Of a stretch of 64,000 nucleotides of DNA, positions 41,150 through 55,300 are shown piece after piece (positions within the stretch are counted from its first letter, which is position 1; each line of letters begins with the position of its first letter). The notes under the pieces are model-generated. The model ran no database searches. It was not told where the DNA came from and saw only the letters and a program-made list of their open reading frames with translations. This stretch comes from Micromussa lordhowensis (Eukaryota > Cnidaria > Anthozoa > Scleractinia > Lobophylliidae). The DNA lies in assembly GCA_964020085.1 (NCBI GenBank), contig OZ026597.1, positions 24,445,472-24,509,471 of the forward strand, read 5' to 3'. Made by a program: the position numbers and the translations under genes.

Positions 41150-43899
41150 CTAAACACAAAGCTTCTCTTCTTCTTTGGAGCAGCATTCAACTGGGTCCAT
41201 CTCAGCTTCCGTGCTAATAACGACTTCTTCCCTTTGGGCCTGAATTACGTCGGGAAGGTACACATCCATGAAAGATTTACAATCATCATGATACACTTTG
41301 CTGTCATCCTCGCTATCACTCTGACAGAAGGTTGAAATATCGCTGCTGATAAATAAATGCCGCGGCAGTCCTTCGAACGAGGAACTTATCGGCCTCTCCA
41401 AGGATACGAGAACGCGGTTCTCATCTGTCTCGTCATCAGTTCTCGTGTCTTCTGATTCAACGCGAGAAACACTGGGAGTGGGAAGGGGCCCAGGAGTCAA
41501 GAGGGTGGAAATGTTGATGTCTGGCAGCTGTGATGCAGGGAGGCTCTGCGTTGTAATTTCACCTTGGATTAAGAATTCACGATAGATTAATTTTTATTAA
41601 AAAGAAAAATGTCTCTTTTTACAGTTAGTATTGCATTTAGTATAACTTTGTTTTTATGTGATTCACATTTTTGTCGTTACGTTAATCAACTATCCACTCG
41701 GCTTCGCTTCGGGGAACACTGAAGGTCGAGAGGAAACAAAACCAGGAGCCAATGGGCTCCTGACAAAACTGATTGTTTCCCGATGGGCTAGTCGTCAAGT
41801 ATTTTGCTATGCCTCCCTACTCAACAATAGAACAAACTGTGAAAAAAAAATATTTGCTTGATGCCGGCTAGCACGCAAATTTGCTACGGTTACAAGGAGC
41901 AGGACCAGATCATTTGCGGGTGGAAAGCGGTTCAAGCTGTTGTTTCCCTAGGGAGTGAGTTTTGTTCTCCCTAGGAAGTTAGTAAGTTTTGACTCAAAAC
42001 AAGTGGCACGCTCTCCTCCAATCGGAAAACGTATTTGAGTTGGGAGGTATATGTTTTGAACTTTACGAACTCGGAACTCACACCTCTCACCTTAGTACGA
42101 CTTTTTTGTTCGCGCGTGATTCGGGTGATTTTAGTTAGCCAGTCGTGACCCAGAACGTGCTCGCGAGTATATTTAAACTTTGCTGTCGTAATTTCCCAGG
42201 TTTTCATCTTTGTTGTATTTTCTGCCGTGTTTGAGATTTTAGGCCAGCCTTGCCCCTGTTTTCTGGAGTTTTTAGTCTAGCTTCTTCACCGTTTTGAACC
42301 ATTGTGATTCGCCGTTTGTTGTATGTTCCAGATTACGTGGTTGGTCGATTTAATAGTTCGTATATTCGGAGTTTGAGCCTACAACTCGCTGAATACAATT
42401 TCCAGCAGTATATGCTGTTTAACCGATCATCAGTCGCTGATCATGAAACTTCCTGAAACTCATCATCAGTTTGGGTTCTTCAGAAAAATCAATTTTGTTT
42501 TGGGAGACTTTTGATTTTGGCATTAGTCACCCTATGATTTATTTAGTATTGTTTGTGGGCATTTTGTGAACTTCTCCACCTAGTACATCTAATTAGGTGA
42601 GCGTGTGTGGCTGCCAGGGTTGGAGTTCCACCCCTCCCACTTCCCACCGATCTCCCGCATGTAGAATGCAGAACTTTAATATTTAGGCAGGACACATAAT
42701 CATAGACTGATGATCCTGATTTGGGTTAACAAACTTAAAGGTTTTTCTACGACTTCTCTTTTTTATGGAAAGTCAACCAATATTTACCTCCAACTGTGTT
42801 GTTTACTACACCACTTTCTTGCACTTCAGTTGTTACTATGTCCAGTTCTCGCATGACCTCCTCTTGCTGGGTTTGTAACGCTTCGTTCTCGTCAATAGCT
42901 CTAGTAGCTTGGCTATTTACATCCTCAGCTGTAGTCACGTTTTCCGGTTGAATCGTTTCTCGGAACAGTTTCTCCTCCATAAGCCGCTTTTCTTTGGCCC
43001 GCCTGTTTTGAAACCAAACCTGCACCCTGTCCTCGGGGAGGCCAGTTTTTTCTGCCATCTCTTGGCGAAATTTACCGTCGGGATATTTCTGCTCCGAGAA
43101 TCCCGCCTCGAGTAGGAAGAGTTGTTCTTGAGTGAAGACTGTTCTACAGCGGCGACGCTTCTCCTTTGGACGAAAATCTAAATAGATAGAATAAATAAAC
43201 TGTTTTTTTAGCTGTTTCTGAATGAAGCGCGCTCTGAATTACTCGTTATTAAGTTTTATTACTTTTCAATTAGCTCTGAGAAGAAAGTTATGAAAATTAC
43301 GAATTACTAAAGATGTTCTAAACAAAAAAATGTGTCATTAATACAAAAGCAGGCATGTACAGCTTACTTGGTGCTCAACCTAATAGAATAACTTTGAACG
43401 CTATTTTGTTTCCCGGAGACTTTTCCTTTTATTTATAACAGGCTTTGCAGATTTTTTGCGTCTATTCCTTTTTTAATGAAATATAATATGTTTCAGGCAT
43501 GCAGTTGGGCGTACAAAACCATGCTTATACACGTGCAAAACAAAAAGTACTCGGGTTATTAAATAGAATTATGGCATGACTGATAAAGGAGTTATTATTA
43601 CCTTCACTTTGACAGAATGATGGGTACGAAGTACACGGATCAAACATTGGTCTAGAATATGGTGGCGGAGTATAATACTGATAGTAAAATCGCGATGGAT
43701 ACATAGGCATCTGAGGTAACGCACTGGAATTCTGCGTTCCAACTGTCGGAAAGTGAGACGACAGACCAGGATGAAAGCTTGGCATGGGCTGAGGAGGATT
43801 GAAAATGGATCTTTCTTCTCTCGTCTCAAGATTTGAAGCTTCGCTCCACTGTTTGTGATCGTCTTCCCTCATCCCGACCTCTTTCCTTGATTCTTCCAT
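41150..43899 (-). CDS. Homeodomain transcription factor, unassigned (PRD-like, Q50)
   Basis: Three coding exons on the minus strand: 43899-43602 (ATG at 43899), 43177-42788 and 41562-41150 (stop). Both junctions are phase 1 and the total is 1101 nt (366 aa). The homeodomain spans about residues 107-166: [20 protein letters not shown] ... [14 protein letters not shown], with R5, L16, F20, W48, F49, Q50, N51 and R53 in place. It lacks a paired domain and has no recognisable hexapeptide or octapeptide. The N-terminal 100 residues are rich in P, Y, F and S; the C-terminal part is acidic with S/T/E stretches. The helix 1-2 segment [20 protein letters not shown] is unusual, so I cannot place it in a named vertebrate family. 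It is presumably a nuclear DNA-binding regulator. It is convergent with PIAS and divergent from PDE8. Confidence 0.88.
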
Positions 43900-46390
43900 G
43901 TCTTTACCGTTTGAGTAAAACTATAAGTAGCAGCAGCCTTTGAAGTATAACTTACTGTTTTCGTCACGAGTTTGTAATCATCCCATTTGTGACGTCGCGA
44001 GACAAGCTTCAAGCGCGCGCGCCTGCATTCGGGAATTGAATAGAAAGACAGTATAGGGTTATTTTCCCAATTTTAGAGCACTTCAGACAAGCATGTAATA
44101 TTTGGTACTATTGTCTCTTTAGTAGCACAAGAAAAGAAGAGTATAGCAGATAGACCACTTTTTGGATAGAAAGAGCTCGGCCAAATCCACGGCAGTTTTT
44201 CAACACAAATGGAACGAAAGCGCTCCTAGTTCTCGTCACCTCTTCTTTGTCATCTCAGAAACCTGGCTACGTTTCGCCGTCCGATCTGGAGACGAGAATG
44301 ATTAAGTCACATGTGACTAATAACGTAGATATATAGACTACTTAGTCTTTATCCAAGTTTGTATTCTTAGCTAAGGGTAACTAAATTAACGTATAGTTTA
44401 GGGATCCAGTTAATTCGCGCTGGCTTAGAACTCGAACTAGTTCAGAATTTACCATGACGGGTGGGGTAGGGATGGTCTTTTGTTTACCAGCATTTAGCCC
44501 TGGTAAACTGGAATTCTGTTATGTTATGGAAGAACAATTCCGGTTAAGTTTCGCCGGCAAGGAAATGAGCCTGCATACTCACTGGACCTCTATAGCGATC
44601 AAACACACAGTGCGCGAGCAGTTCCCGTGCATCCTTCCCAAACAACAGCTACGTCTCAATTTTTCCGGAAGTTTCAAGCCAAAATTAAAGCTAAGATGGT
44701 CACTGAAAGGTTAAGCCTTATATGAGTAACGAATTTGATTTTTGTTTACCACCCAGGTTACCGGAACACTGGACCAACCTCCAACCCCATCCCTCGAACC
44801 TGCTTTGTCAGCACTAAATCGCTGACTGAAATTTCGCGGGCGCTTTGGATTTCGTCTCAAAACAACAAGCAAATATACCAGGTCTTCCTGTTATGAGAAA
44901 CTGACCGGATACGAAAGCCCGACGGTGACCATGCATGGTTTAGCTGTTTCTGCATGAAACGTTTTCAAGTTAGTTTCATTTCCGATGACGGCTAGAAACT
45001 AAATCTCGAAATATAAATTAAAGTAAAACCTTGCCATTTCACCTTGCGGCTGTTTCCTTAACATGCTGGTTCTCTCCCTCCCTAAGGGCAATAGAATACT
45101 TTACATATATAGCTTAATATACATCCACTACAGGATATGAATACAGACACATTATTTGGCTTAACGGTGGTCGTACCACATTAGCTTTAACTTAATGTTA
45201 ATTTACTACAGCGTTGTTACTACGTATGTTCAAGCAGTTTCTTTACATTCGTCACCAGTACACTGTCACTGACATTCACAACGAGTTAGACGGTGCCCTC
45301 TCCTGTGAGGAGTAGCAGGGGTGCATTAACACTCTTTGGAGTTAAAGGGTTAAACAAAAATATCCTGGAAACGTAAAAAAAAAAACAAAATGGATGTACA
45401 AGGGAAGCGTTTGAAGAGGAAGAAATAATTAATGGATGGATATTATGATGATAAGCAAATTTTTTTTCGTGCGTTCAAAGCAAGTTTTATGCACAAACGT
45501 AACATTTTTGGCAGCCAATGCTCTTTTTCATCAATTGGCATAGTTTTAATTTTCTCCAGGAATATCGCGAAAAAAAATTGCTAGGGAATTATTGTTATTT
45601 GGCCTTTTACAGTGCAGGCCATCTGTGAGTGAATGACGTCAGCATTCACGAGTTCTCTTTGTGTACATTGGTTATTTCCTTGCTAGTTTCGTAGTGCCTA
45701 GGCAAGAGAGAAAACAAGATATTTATTTTGAATTCCGCCAGTCCTTCAAATTTTGTTTTTTAGCGTTATTGTTCGGGAACTGCTTTTGCGTTTACCTGTA
45801 TTTTTCTTTAACTTTTTTTTGGCAATATTATTTATTTGCGTCGTCCGCCCAGCGAGTAAACAAAACGCAAAGTTACAACTCGAAGGTCGGTTGGGATCGC
45901 CAGGGACGGTGCAGCTGTTTGATCGGAAGCCGATGTGTTACCGACAGATGCCGAAGAATCCCGATCGAACCCAATCAATTGGTTAATTGAGGTCACATGG
46001 CGAAGTAAATGGTCGAGGATTGGACCTCTGTACATGACGAGCGGCCCAGCAAAGTTTGTTCCCATAACAGCAACAGCGGCGAACAAGGTTGAAGCTTTCA
46101 AAAATCGAACGCGATTGTGCCGAGTGTTAGAGAAATCAGCTCCGTGAAGGGTTGATTCGGAAGATCCAACACCGGCCATGGATTGTATGAACTTTGCAGG
46201 CTAACTATATTTTATACGCCGCCACATATGGTTGTTCGGCAATCGACGATTTTGGTTCGGGGACCTTGAATTGCATGTGGGAAGGCAGGCGAATAATTCT
46301 AATATCTTGTCTTTACTGAGTGCCTGTGGAAGTTCGGTTGCAAATTGCGGACAAGTTGACTGTGAATGTTACTCCTTCTAAGCCCTATAA
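43900..46390. other. Intergenic region between the homeobox gene and PDE8
   Basis: It contains the promoters of two divergent genes. Apart from the small open frame at 45832-46179 I find no supported gene. The small frame at 44454-44714 has no domain or splice support. Confidence 0.5.
45832..46179 (-). CDS. Possible small single-exon gene, unrecognised
   Basis: A 115-codon frame on the minus strand begins in a reasonable context (TCCATGG) about 210 bp from the PDE8 start, head to head. Residues about 30-52 (STLFAAVAVMGTNFAGPLVM) form a plausible single membrane segment, and both ends are basic. I do not recognise the family. The arrangement would fit a bidirectional promoter. It could equally be chance openness in GC-richer promoter DNA, since the plus strand also has open frames here. 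Confidence 0.3.
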   Translation of the reverse strand: MAGVGSSESTLHGADFSNTRHNRVRFLKASTLFAAVAVMGTNFAGPLVMYRGPILDHLLRHVTSINQLIGFDRDSSASVGNTSASDQTAAPSLAIPTDLRVVTLRFVYSLGGRRK

Positions 46391-49300
46391 ATGGGCTGTG
46401 CTCCTAGCATACACGTCTCACAATCTGGAGTATTTTATTGTAGAGACGAAATACGCGAAGGATCAAGCCCCAGACCAAGAGCATCTTCACCAAGTGAAAT
46501 TGTCGGCCATATTCGCACTAGTTCCGACTCTGGTTCGCATATTTCTACGTCGTCGTCTTCTCGCAATCGTGGAAGTAACAAAAAGGGGCAAAATTCACAC
46601 AGAGGCAGTTCAATTGAAGCAGAAACACAAACCTACGACCCGAGGAGTATGGAGAACCCTAAGGTAAAAGGCTGTTATTTTCCCGTTTGCGATTGTGGCC
46701 GACTTGGTTTAGATTAAAAGGTGTTCTGTGGAAATTTTCTACGAAATTTGTACAGTCTCGCCCTTGCAATGAGCTGATATTTTTCTGTCCGGATATCTTT
46801 TTACAGAATGAGAAAAAAGAAATTTTACTTGGACCTATGAAGTTATATCAAGCACAGATGCAGGTAGGATTTGTGTTCGTCTTTTTCTTGGTAAAAACAC
46901 ACAAAGCTGGCTTTGACTTGTGGGCGAGAGACAGTTAGAGATCATGTAATATAGTGGCTACCAGTTATCTTTGTTCCGGCAACCTCGTTCGTGTTTGGCC
47001 CTTTTTCAGCTTCTTAAGCGGATCAAACTCTTCAGGCTAGAACCTGGAAATTAGATGTTTTTATATTCGGTATAGCGCCTAACACGTATACTTTGTTTTA
47101 TTCGAAACGAAGCCTGGCTAGCGCTTCGCGTCAACAACATTCAGTGCATTTTTCCCCTGCTCAGCTGCCAGCTATTCGCATTTCAAACGCAAGAGCTTTA
47201 AATTTCGATATTTTTCACATAATGGCAGCGCTTGTGTTATCTTTACGGGTAAGAGGGAGAAATCCTCACCTATATTTCCCCGGTTTTTTTTTCCACGTCG
47301 AGCGCGTAAAAAGATTGGTCTGTTTTTTGTTTACAAAAGATCTCGTCGTGTGAAAGGTCTACGGCCTTCCTTTACTTAATGTTTTTGCTTGGCTTTAGAG
47401 GTTATCGCCGCTTGTGATACCAGGAAGTTTTTCCATCCTGCCATTGCAAAACGTTTTTTCTATATACTGGGATCAAACCTTGTCAGAAAATTGATTACGT
47501 CCAAGTTCGTGAGAATTTAATGTCGAATCTGCCGTCGAAGGACCCGAAATGTTTCATTTCATTTTTCCGGCATTTTTGCCGTAACACGCTTGAAAAGTCG
47601 GAGTTTAGGTTGAATTTATGTTTTTAAAGTTTAATCTATTTTGTGACCTCGAGTTGACAGGTTTGATGGCTAGATTTTGTTGTGGTCGCCTACAAGTTTC
47701 CCATGGCAGTTTCGAGCCAAGCATAACATTTGCTACCAAGAAAAAAAAACTCAGACCTTTTGTAAACAACCGAAGCGCGAGTTATCGTTACGTTTGAGTC
47801 AAAGTTCTTCCTCGAGTCTTTTTATTTCTCCTTTCAGAAGATATGAAAGTTTACAGCATGACCTTGTGTGAAATACAGTTTGTAACATCTTGTACTAGAT
47901 AAAAAAAGTTGTTTCATAAAAAAAGGCAACTGGGAATTAATTTTAAAAATCCTATTAGACTTGTTGGTTATGGTATATAGATTCACTTTATGATGTATAT
48001 TTCACGATGTTTGAAACTGACATCAGAAAGAGAAATCTACAACTAGTGCGCTGTATTATAATAAAAAAGATATTATTGTTAGTGAGTGGTGACAGTGCTG
48101 GCAAAAAGTATTTGGTTGTGGAATTTTTAGGGTATGCTGTACATGTAACTACAATTACGTATAAAACATTTACAAATAAATACACATAACTGACTTTATG
48201 AACATAATATATTTATACAAGTCACAATCTTACATCCAAGCCACCAAGGGCAACAAACTTTTGGCTCAACAGTGAACTCAACTCCAATTTATGCAAAATC
48301 ACTGTGCTCTTGTCTTCTTTATTTTCTCTGTGAGAAAACTCATGATGTTAACTGCTTTATCAGAAAAAAAGCTGGAGGTATTAGCCGGTTCCAGGAGTTT
48401 TTTTAAAAAATAGGGTTTCATTGGTGAGATTATTTTGACCTCAGTTTTTCTGTTTGTTGAAATTAAAAAAAAAATTATGGCTATACTGCAATTCTGGGAT
48501 TGAAATGAAAACTAGGTGCCTGAAACATTTTGGTTATTAGGAGCCGTTGAAAATGGCAGTATTACGTTCTTACTGTGGAAATTCAGGTCAATGTTGGGCA
48601 TTATATTTCCCAGAAGTTTTACTGGTGGAAATTTTAATAGTTTGATTGATGATTGTTGATTTAATGGTTACGATAGTTTTTGTGAGGAATTGCTGCATTT
48701 TTGTCCATGTTAAGTTAATGTGTTCATTTGGCTTTTGAAAGCAATCTGTTGAATATGTCTGTGCCAGTAGACTTTATGTTGTCTTAAAATGTTAGACTTT
48801 CTAATATCGTAGATCTCTTGTTACATGTATGTTAGTTTCTTTCAACTGGTTTCTTGTCCTTATAACTCACTAGCTCTTAATTTGAGGATCCAAATAGGGA
48901 TGCTGGAGCCTCAGTTATCAGTTTAATTTTCAACAGTCTTTCATCCAGCTCTTCATTCTCTGAGCTTTTAAGTACATGTTGCAGGTCTCGGTTATCCGGT
49001 AAAAACTCCTCCTTTCTCAGCTGATAGTGAAAAGTTTGACCTAGTCTAAGATCTCAGTGAAGAGTATTGCATAACCACTTTTAAACATAGTAAAAGCTTG
49101 TGTGAGCTTGTTCTCTTAAGACTTAGCACATAATAACTTCTCGGTGTAGAATAAGAGCATTTACGTTTTTAAAATTAAGAAACAAAGTCACAAGACAAGC
49201 AACTGAGTCATTATGAGTTATCCGTCTCAGTGCCTTTGACATAGAAGTAAGGGTGTGATGCCATGGTTTACCGACACTCCCCACTCCCCAACCAATCACC

Positions 49301-52300
49301 CAGTGACGGGAACAATTTTGGGAAAGTAAACTGGTCTATTTTGTGTTGTTAGGTGTGTTCAGATGTTATATGATGACTGTTAAGTTTTTTTTTTTCCTCA
49401 CACCATTCACTGCAAGGATACAAAAGGATTATATTGAACTAGTAATGGCATTTGAAGTTAGAACTGGATTGACACAAAGTCTCATCCTCTTCCTCCTTAT
49501 TGTAAAACGTTTGTGATTGAGACAACCAGGGCAGCCTTAAGAACAATAAAACACAAACAATTACATGCCCAAAGCAATTAAATTTTGTTTCTTGCTTTCT
49601 TGATAGATCATGCTGGTGTTTTCAAAGGAAGATGCTCAAACTGACAGCTTTCTTCATGCAGCAGAAAGAGGGGGATATCTTTGTCAAATATGTAAGACAT
49701 CTGAGGAAGCCATGGAACAGTACATTAATGTACAACCAGAGGTAAGACGTAAGTTATGAGCATGCAGGGTTGTAGCAAAGTAAATAGCATGCATTACAGG
49801 CTGAGATTTTCATTGATCCCACCTAAAGAAGATACTTATTTGGGGCTTAGAGACCTAGTAACAAAATGTTGTTCCCAATCTTTCACAATGCTACCAAACT
49901 TAGTGTTCACAAGGTGGCAGATGCAGGACACTGAAAGAGGACCTGCAAAACAAGTGCTGAAAAGAAGATTTAATTTCAGTTACCTTACTAGTTGTAGTGG
50001 CACTGATACTCAAGGTGGTCTGGAATTTATTTGAACCTTTTCATTATGACGATATGGTTTGATATTGAATGATTGTACGTATGTAACCTAAAAACCGTTT
50101 GTTGCCCCAGCCTTACCTGGCTGGCCAAAATCCAGCCAGCGATCACCACTTACTTAGCGACAACCTGAGTATGTGCCAGTGTGCAAGGTATGATTTTAAA
50201 TCGTTTAAGTCTGAGACTGTTTTGGTCTACAACAATGAATCATTTACTGAGGAAATGAATGGTATTATCAAGAATTTATTCTACACTAGGAATTGACACT
50301 TTGAATTGAAAGGACCTTCTATAAATAGAAACATACATCGTTATGGTAACATTACAAGCAACTAACTGTGGTATGAGGAAAACAGCAAGCTTGGGATAGG
50401 CTAGGGATCTAGAAAATGCAGCTGAAGAGTCAGCTGAAGTGACATAACCCTCACCTAAAAAATACCCCCTCCTCTGGGCTTTGAAAAGTTACCAAGAGGG
50501 ATCGATATTGTGCATTCTTCTTTGGACAGAAGGGCTTTAAGGAGAAAGTAAGTTAGGGTAAATTATTATATTGATGGGACTGAGAAGCACTGCTGCTTTT
50601 CTGTGTATTGTTACTAAAATTTGTGGTTTCTTCACAGTCTGGAATTCTTGAAAAACAACAGAAATCTGCAAACTAGTTTTTTTGGATGTTGTTAAAGTAA
50701 ATATAGATAAGACATGTAAAGACAAAGTCTGGAAAAAGTAGGAGAAAAGTCTAGAGTTTTTTTGTGGACTGCAAAAAGTGCTTTACTGCACAGAAAAATC
50801 TTTGGCATCTGATGGAATTTCATGTAAGTTTTGTCAACCAAAATGTTCATTCTCTGAATCTCAAGAATGCTTTATTCCCTCCTGCCAAAATTACTATTGT
50901 TTATCTGCATCACTCTGCAGTTACTCTGCGTTCATATGCCATTTTGGTTACATTTTTGGTGGTGCGTTCTTTGCAGTGGTATTTAGCTCATAACCTTGAA
51001 CTACTGGTACATACCAAAAAAAGGGCATGCATTAATGTTGATGAACCCTGTATTTCATTTTAGTACTGGTGACTGTCTCTAGTGAGAGGGAATTTCATGA
51101 AAACATTGTTATCTGTTAGAAATCTTACAGGTTGTGCAAAAGAATAAAGATAGGAAGCTTCACTACTTACACCTTGCCGAATTTGGCAAATCACTTGCCT
51201 GGACTGGCCCTTAGAAAAAGAAAGATTTAGCAATTGTTGCATACCCTTAACAAAGCATTTCTGTGAATGGTTTATCTTTACACGTCAGATTTAATTTTTT
51301 CTAAAACATTTTGAGCAGTGGACAAACATTGTTGAGTGGGAGGGTTTAGTCTAGATACTATAATCAAATCTGAGAATCTCTTTGCTTCCTCATTTTCTAT
51401 ATGCCAATGGCCTAAATTTTAGCTTTTAAATGCTGTACTTTGTAATTTCAAGACTGCATATGAAACATGTAGACTTTTTGCTTGGGTTTTCTTTCCATAA
51501 GTAATAGTCAGCTGCAAAAAGGTGACTTCACAGGGAAGTGTTACTGTCCTCGAAAAGAAATCCCACTAGTGCAATTAATTAAATGATTTAAAAATGAAAG
51601 TTTGATTTCATCTCTTTCAGATCTTCTGTAGTCTGAATTTTCTCAAATGTTGCCCCAAAACAAATCCACCCTCCAGCAGCAAAATGTTCTAGCGTAGGGC
51701 TACTGGACATGGCTTTGTTGCCTGTTGTATCTGCTCATAGAAACTTGGGCAGCTAGTCTTGTTGAAAAATTTGTTATTTGTATGAATTACAATGCTTGTA
51801 TGGTGAAGCACCTGGAAAATTCTCCAATAGTACAAGTCTGCACCCTGTTATTTATTGTTTTTATTTAATTTTTTTCTGGGGGCGGGGGGGAGATGGGAAA
51901 AGGTAGGGTGGGTCCAGATGGCAGACAGGGCATCAAGTTCAAATTTCAAAGTAATGACTTCTTCCCCAATCTATTTCATGTAAGTTTTCATGTGCATTGC
52001 AGTTCTGAATTGTTTTGATAATGCAAATGATCTTTCAGGTTTGTGGTCAATTTTTTTACTTGCTGTTTCCGGAAGTAAGGAAAGATTTGCATAATAGATT
52101 GTTGTTAACATACTTCTGTTGCCTTCAGGTGATATTTATTGACATGAGAGGGAATTCTGTCATCGATGGAGAAGCACTTTGCAGGTAACATCACCTTAAC
52201 TAAATTTACATATTTCAAATATCATATTAGGTTGCTTTCCTTTTTTCCAAATAGTTTAATTGGTTCTCATTCCTGTCTTTTTTGCTCATTGTTATTTCAT

Positions 52301-55300
52301 GGTATAGATTTTCTTGTGCCACCCTTGTTTTACAATATTGAGAAGCTGTTGACGTTTATTTCATATGATTTGTAGAAATGTCCTTTAGATTATACAGTAC
52401 ATGTTCAATTATTTCCCTTTTCCAGAGATTATAAGATTGTACTATAAATATTCCATATGAGACACCTCTGAGACTCCTACATGAGACAGCTACCTATGAG
52501 ACACCTGCATGTCTGTAGGATTGTGTTGTGTTGGCATTTATTCTTGGTTTTCGTGTGCTGTCATCACTGCCATGGGTGACATAAGTTAGCAAAAGAGTAA
52601 AGATTTCCAATTAGCTGCTTATGTATTCATGATCAAACATGGCTGCAAATGTGAAGCCATCAATACACAGTTTTAGGCAATAATCTGCTAGATTTAGGTT
52701 TAGTAGTAATTTGCTGTGTTGCACTTAACACCCACTTTCTCTCTTGCCCCTTCTTCCACAGTGAAAAGTAATTGATTTTGATGATATTATTCCACTTGGT
52801 TTTTAGAATAATAAGAGCAAAGGGCCCAAGAGAGAACTCTATAATAATTGCTGTTGTTAAAGGAAGGTGAGAAACTGAATAAAATTGAAATTACTGTAAA
52901 TTAATGTTTTAGGTTTTTATGAATTATAAAATCCCAAGTCATCATCACATGAAGAGAAAAAATAATAGGAACACAAGTTTATTAACAGTTATCCAAACTG
53001 TCAATTGATTTAAATTTTTACTTGTTCGTATTTAAATTTCAAATTTGTTGCCTCACATTTGCTTGACAGCATGAAGAGCTTAGAAATCCATTGACAAATA
53101 CTTTTTACAGCTAGTCGTTGCAATTGAATTATGGAAACATGTTCAGAAGCTTGGGAGAGCTGTGGGAACATGACTTTGAGGCGCTTTTGGCTGTGCTAAA
53201 ATTTTGCAAATAGCCCATGCTGCTACTGTGTTTCTATCAAGTTATAAAGTGGTCCGAGCTTTCTTAGAGGTTGTTTCTGTTAATTAGATAGTGCAGTTGA
53301 TTGGGTTATCTATTATGGAAATTTGAAACAAAGCTACATATAGTTCAAGCTACAATATACCAGATAGTTTCATATTCATGTGGTTGTTTTTCTTGTGATC
53401 TTCTATATATGGATTTTTCTGTTGTATAATAAGCAGCTGCAAACAATTCACTGTAAATAGAATACAGCATAGTATGCGATTAAAACAATAACAGGAGTTT
53501 GCAAAAAAGAATGGTCTCATCTGGCTCATGAAAGAAAATCAATTCCAGATTTTTTCATGCAGTATTTTTCCAGAAGTTTTTTTACAATCTCTTTATTAGT
53601 TAGGATTTTGTTGTCCTAGTCACGCACCAATCCTTACGTTTTACTCTGACTGAAACCTTGTAACAATTGCTACCATTACGGAAAGGTTCACTGAACTTTT
53701 ACTTATACCTGACTGGAGTTGCTGGTACTCCTATTGAATTATGTGATACCATGGGAGTTATAACAATGCAAATATTTCAAGTAGACTGTTTGTTTAATCG
53801 TTGACACATTTAAATGACGACCTATTAGTGTGGCTGTTTGAATGAAAGCTGCTTAATATTCCTAGTTTAAGATGTTGTGAGTTCTTATCCCTTCAGATGA
53901 GTGTTGTTAAATGTCGTACATGTATGTAGATTTTATTTTCATTCATGACTTTTCTTGGAATTCATTTGGTTACAAGTGTGTTTTTTTCAAAAATAAATTT
54001 ATATGTTGTAAATGTGTCTAGTGTTTCCTTTTACTCATTTGCATAAAGAGCATAAAAAACATAAATTTTGTTAGTGTTATTCTTCCAAAGCTGCTGCCTT
54101 GAAAGAAACATTATTAACAAGCAGAACTCTAATCACTAACTACCCTCTATTGCACTTTCTAGTAAAATGAAATCCCACTGTCTTCGCAAAATTTTCACTT
54201 GTGGCATCTGGACGGATCGCAGGTCTGGTTTATAGTTGAGCTCACTTATGTGCAACTTTCAAATCAGACTCTCCTTTGCAAACAAGCTACATGTGCTTAA
54301 AAATCTACCTTTATTTGTCCAATAAATATATTTTATATTACTGAAAAAGTCTAAGCTGAAGTTATTAAGAGAAATAAAAGCTAAATCAATTATTTACCAG
54401 ATCCTCTCTCTTGATTGCGAAGGAAAGTTTTACCTCTGAAGGTAGCAATTAAGTTAGTCTCTTTTATTGCATTCTGTAGTTTTGTCAAGTTACTGATTTG
54501 CGTTATAAAATGTTCAATTAACAGTTAAGCAGCTTTCACGCAAGTAGTCACACTGGTGGAATGACAGTTCTTGTGGTTAGGCATGCTTGAATAATATTTG
54601 TTGAAATGCCATTTATTTCCATTCAAGTAAATTATCGGCTACCTGATCTTGTTGAAGGCTGCCTAAACAACTCAAGATTGATGACAAAATTGTGCATTCA
54701 ATATTGTTTTAATAAATTGAGGCATGTATCAGGAAATTTTTGGCGGTTTTCAGTGATATTTATGGTTACAAATCCACCACATAAGATATAAATGATCAAG
54801 ATATAAATGATCAAGGTTAATAATCATCATAAACACAAATGACAAAAGGGAACAACTGAAAGACATTCTTTTTTTTCTACTCGCGTTTTTCAGTAAACCT
54901 TTATTAATTTGATTTTTTTACTTGAGAAAATTATATATTGGTGACATGGGTGGATGTAGATATCTGTTTAGTGTTGTTCTGGTTTGCATTTTGGTGCACA
55001 AGTAATACCAGTCAGAGACAGGAATCACCGGAGCTATATTATCCATGTGGAATTTTTCAGCAAGCGGAAAGATTTGAGATTGTCATGAGTGCAAAGAGAG
55101 ATCAGTGCTTATTGAAGCTTGCTACTGTATATTCATCATTATTTTTGTGGAGGTCAAGTAGACAAGTTGACACACTGTTTTTTGGGTTGTTTTTGTGTTT
55201 TTTTTTAGCCCACGAAGTGACGAACCCTTGATACTTCCTCTGTTGAAGGCGGGATTTGACAAGGTAAGATTGCACACTCCCTTCACAAAGCAGTTGGTAC

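Noticed and set aside
44454..44714. 86-codon frame in the homeobox-PDE8 interval
   Set aside because: No similarity, no splice context, and the length is expected by chance.
46320..46667. 115-codon frame overlapping the PDE8 first exon
   Set aside because: It is in another frame over the exon that encodes the conserved MGCAPSIH start; a shadow.
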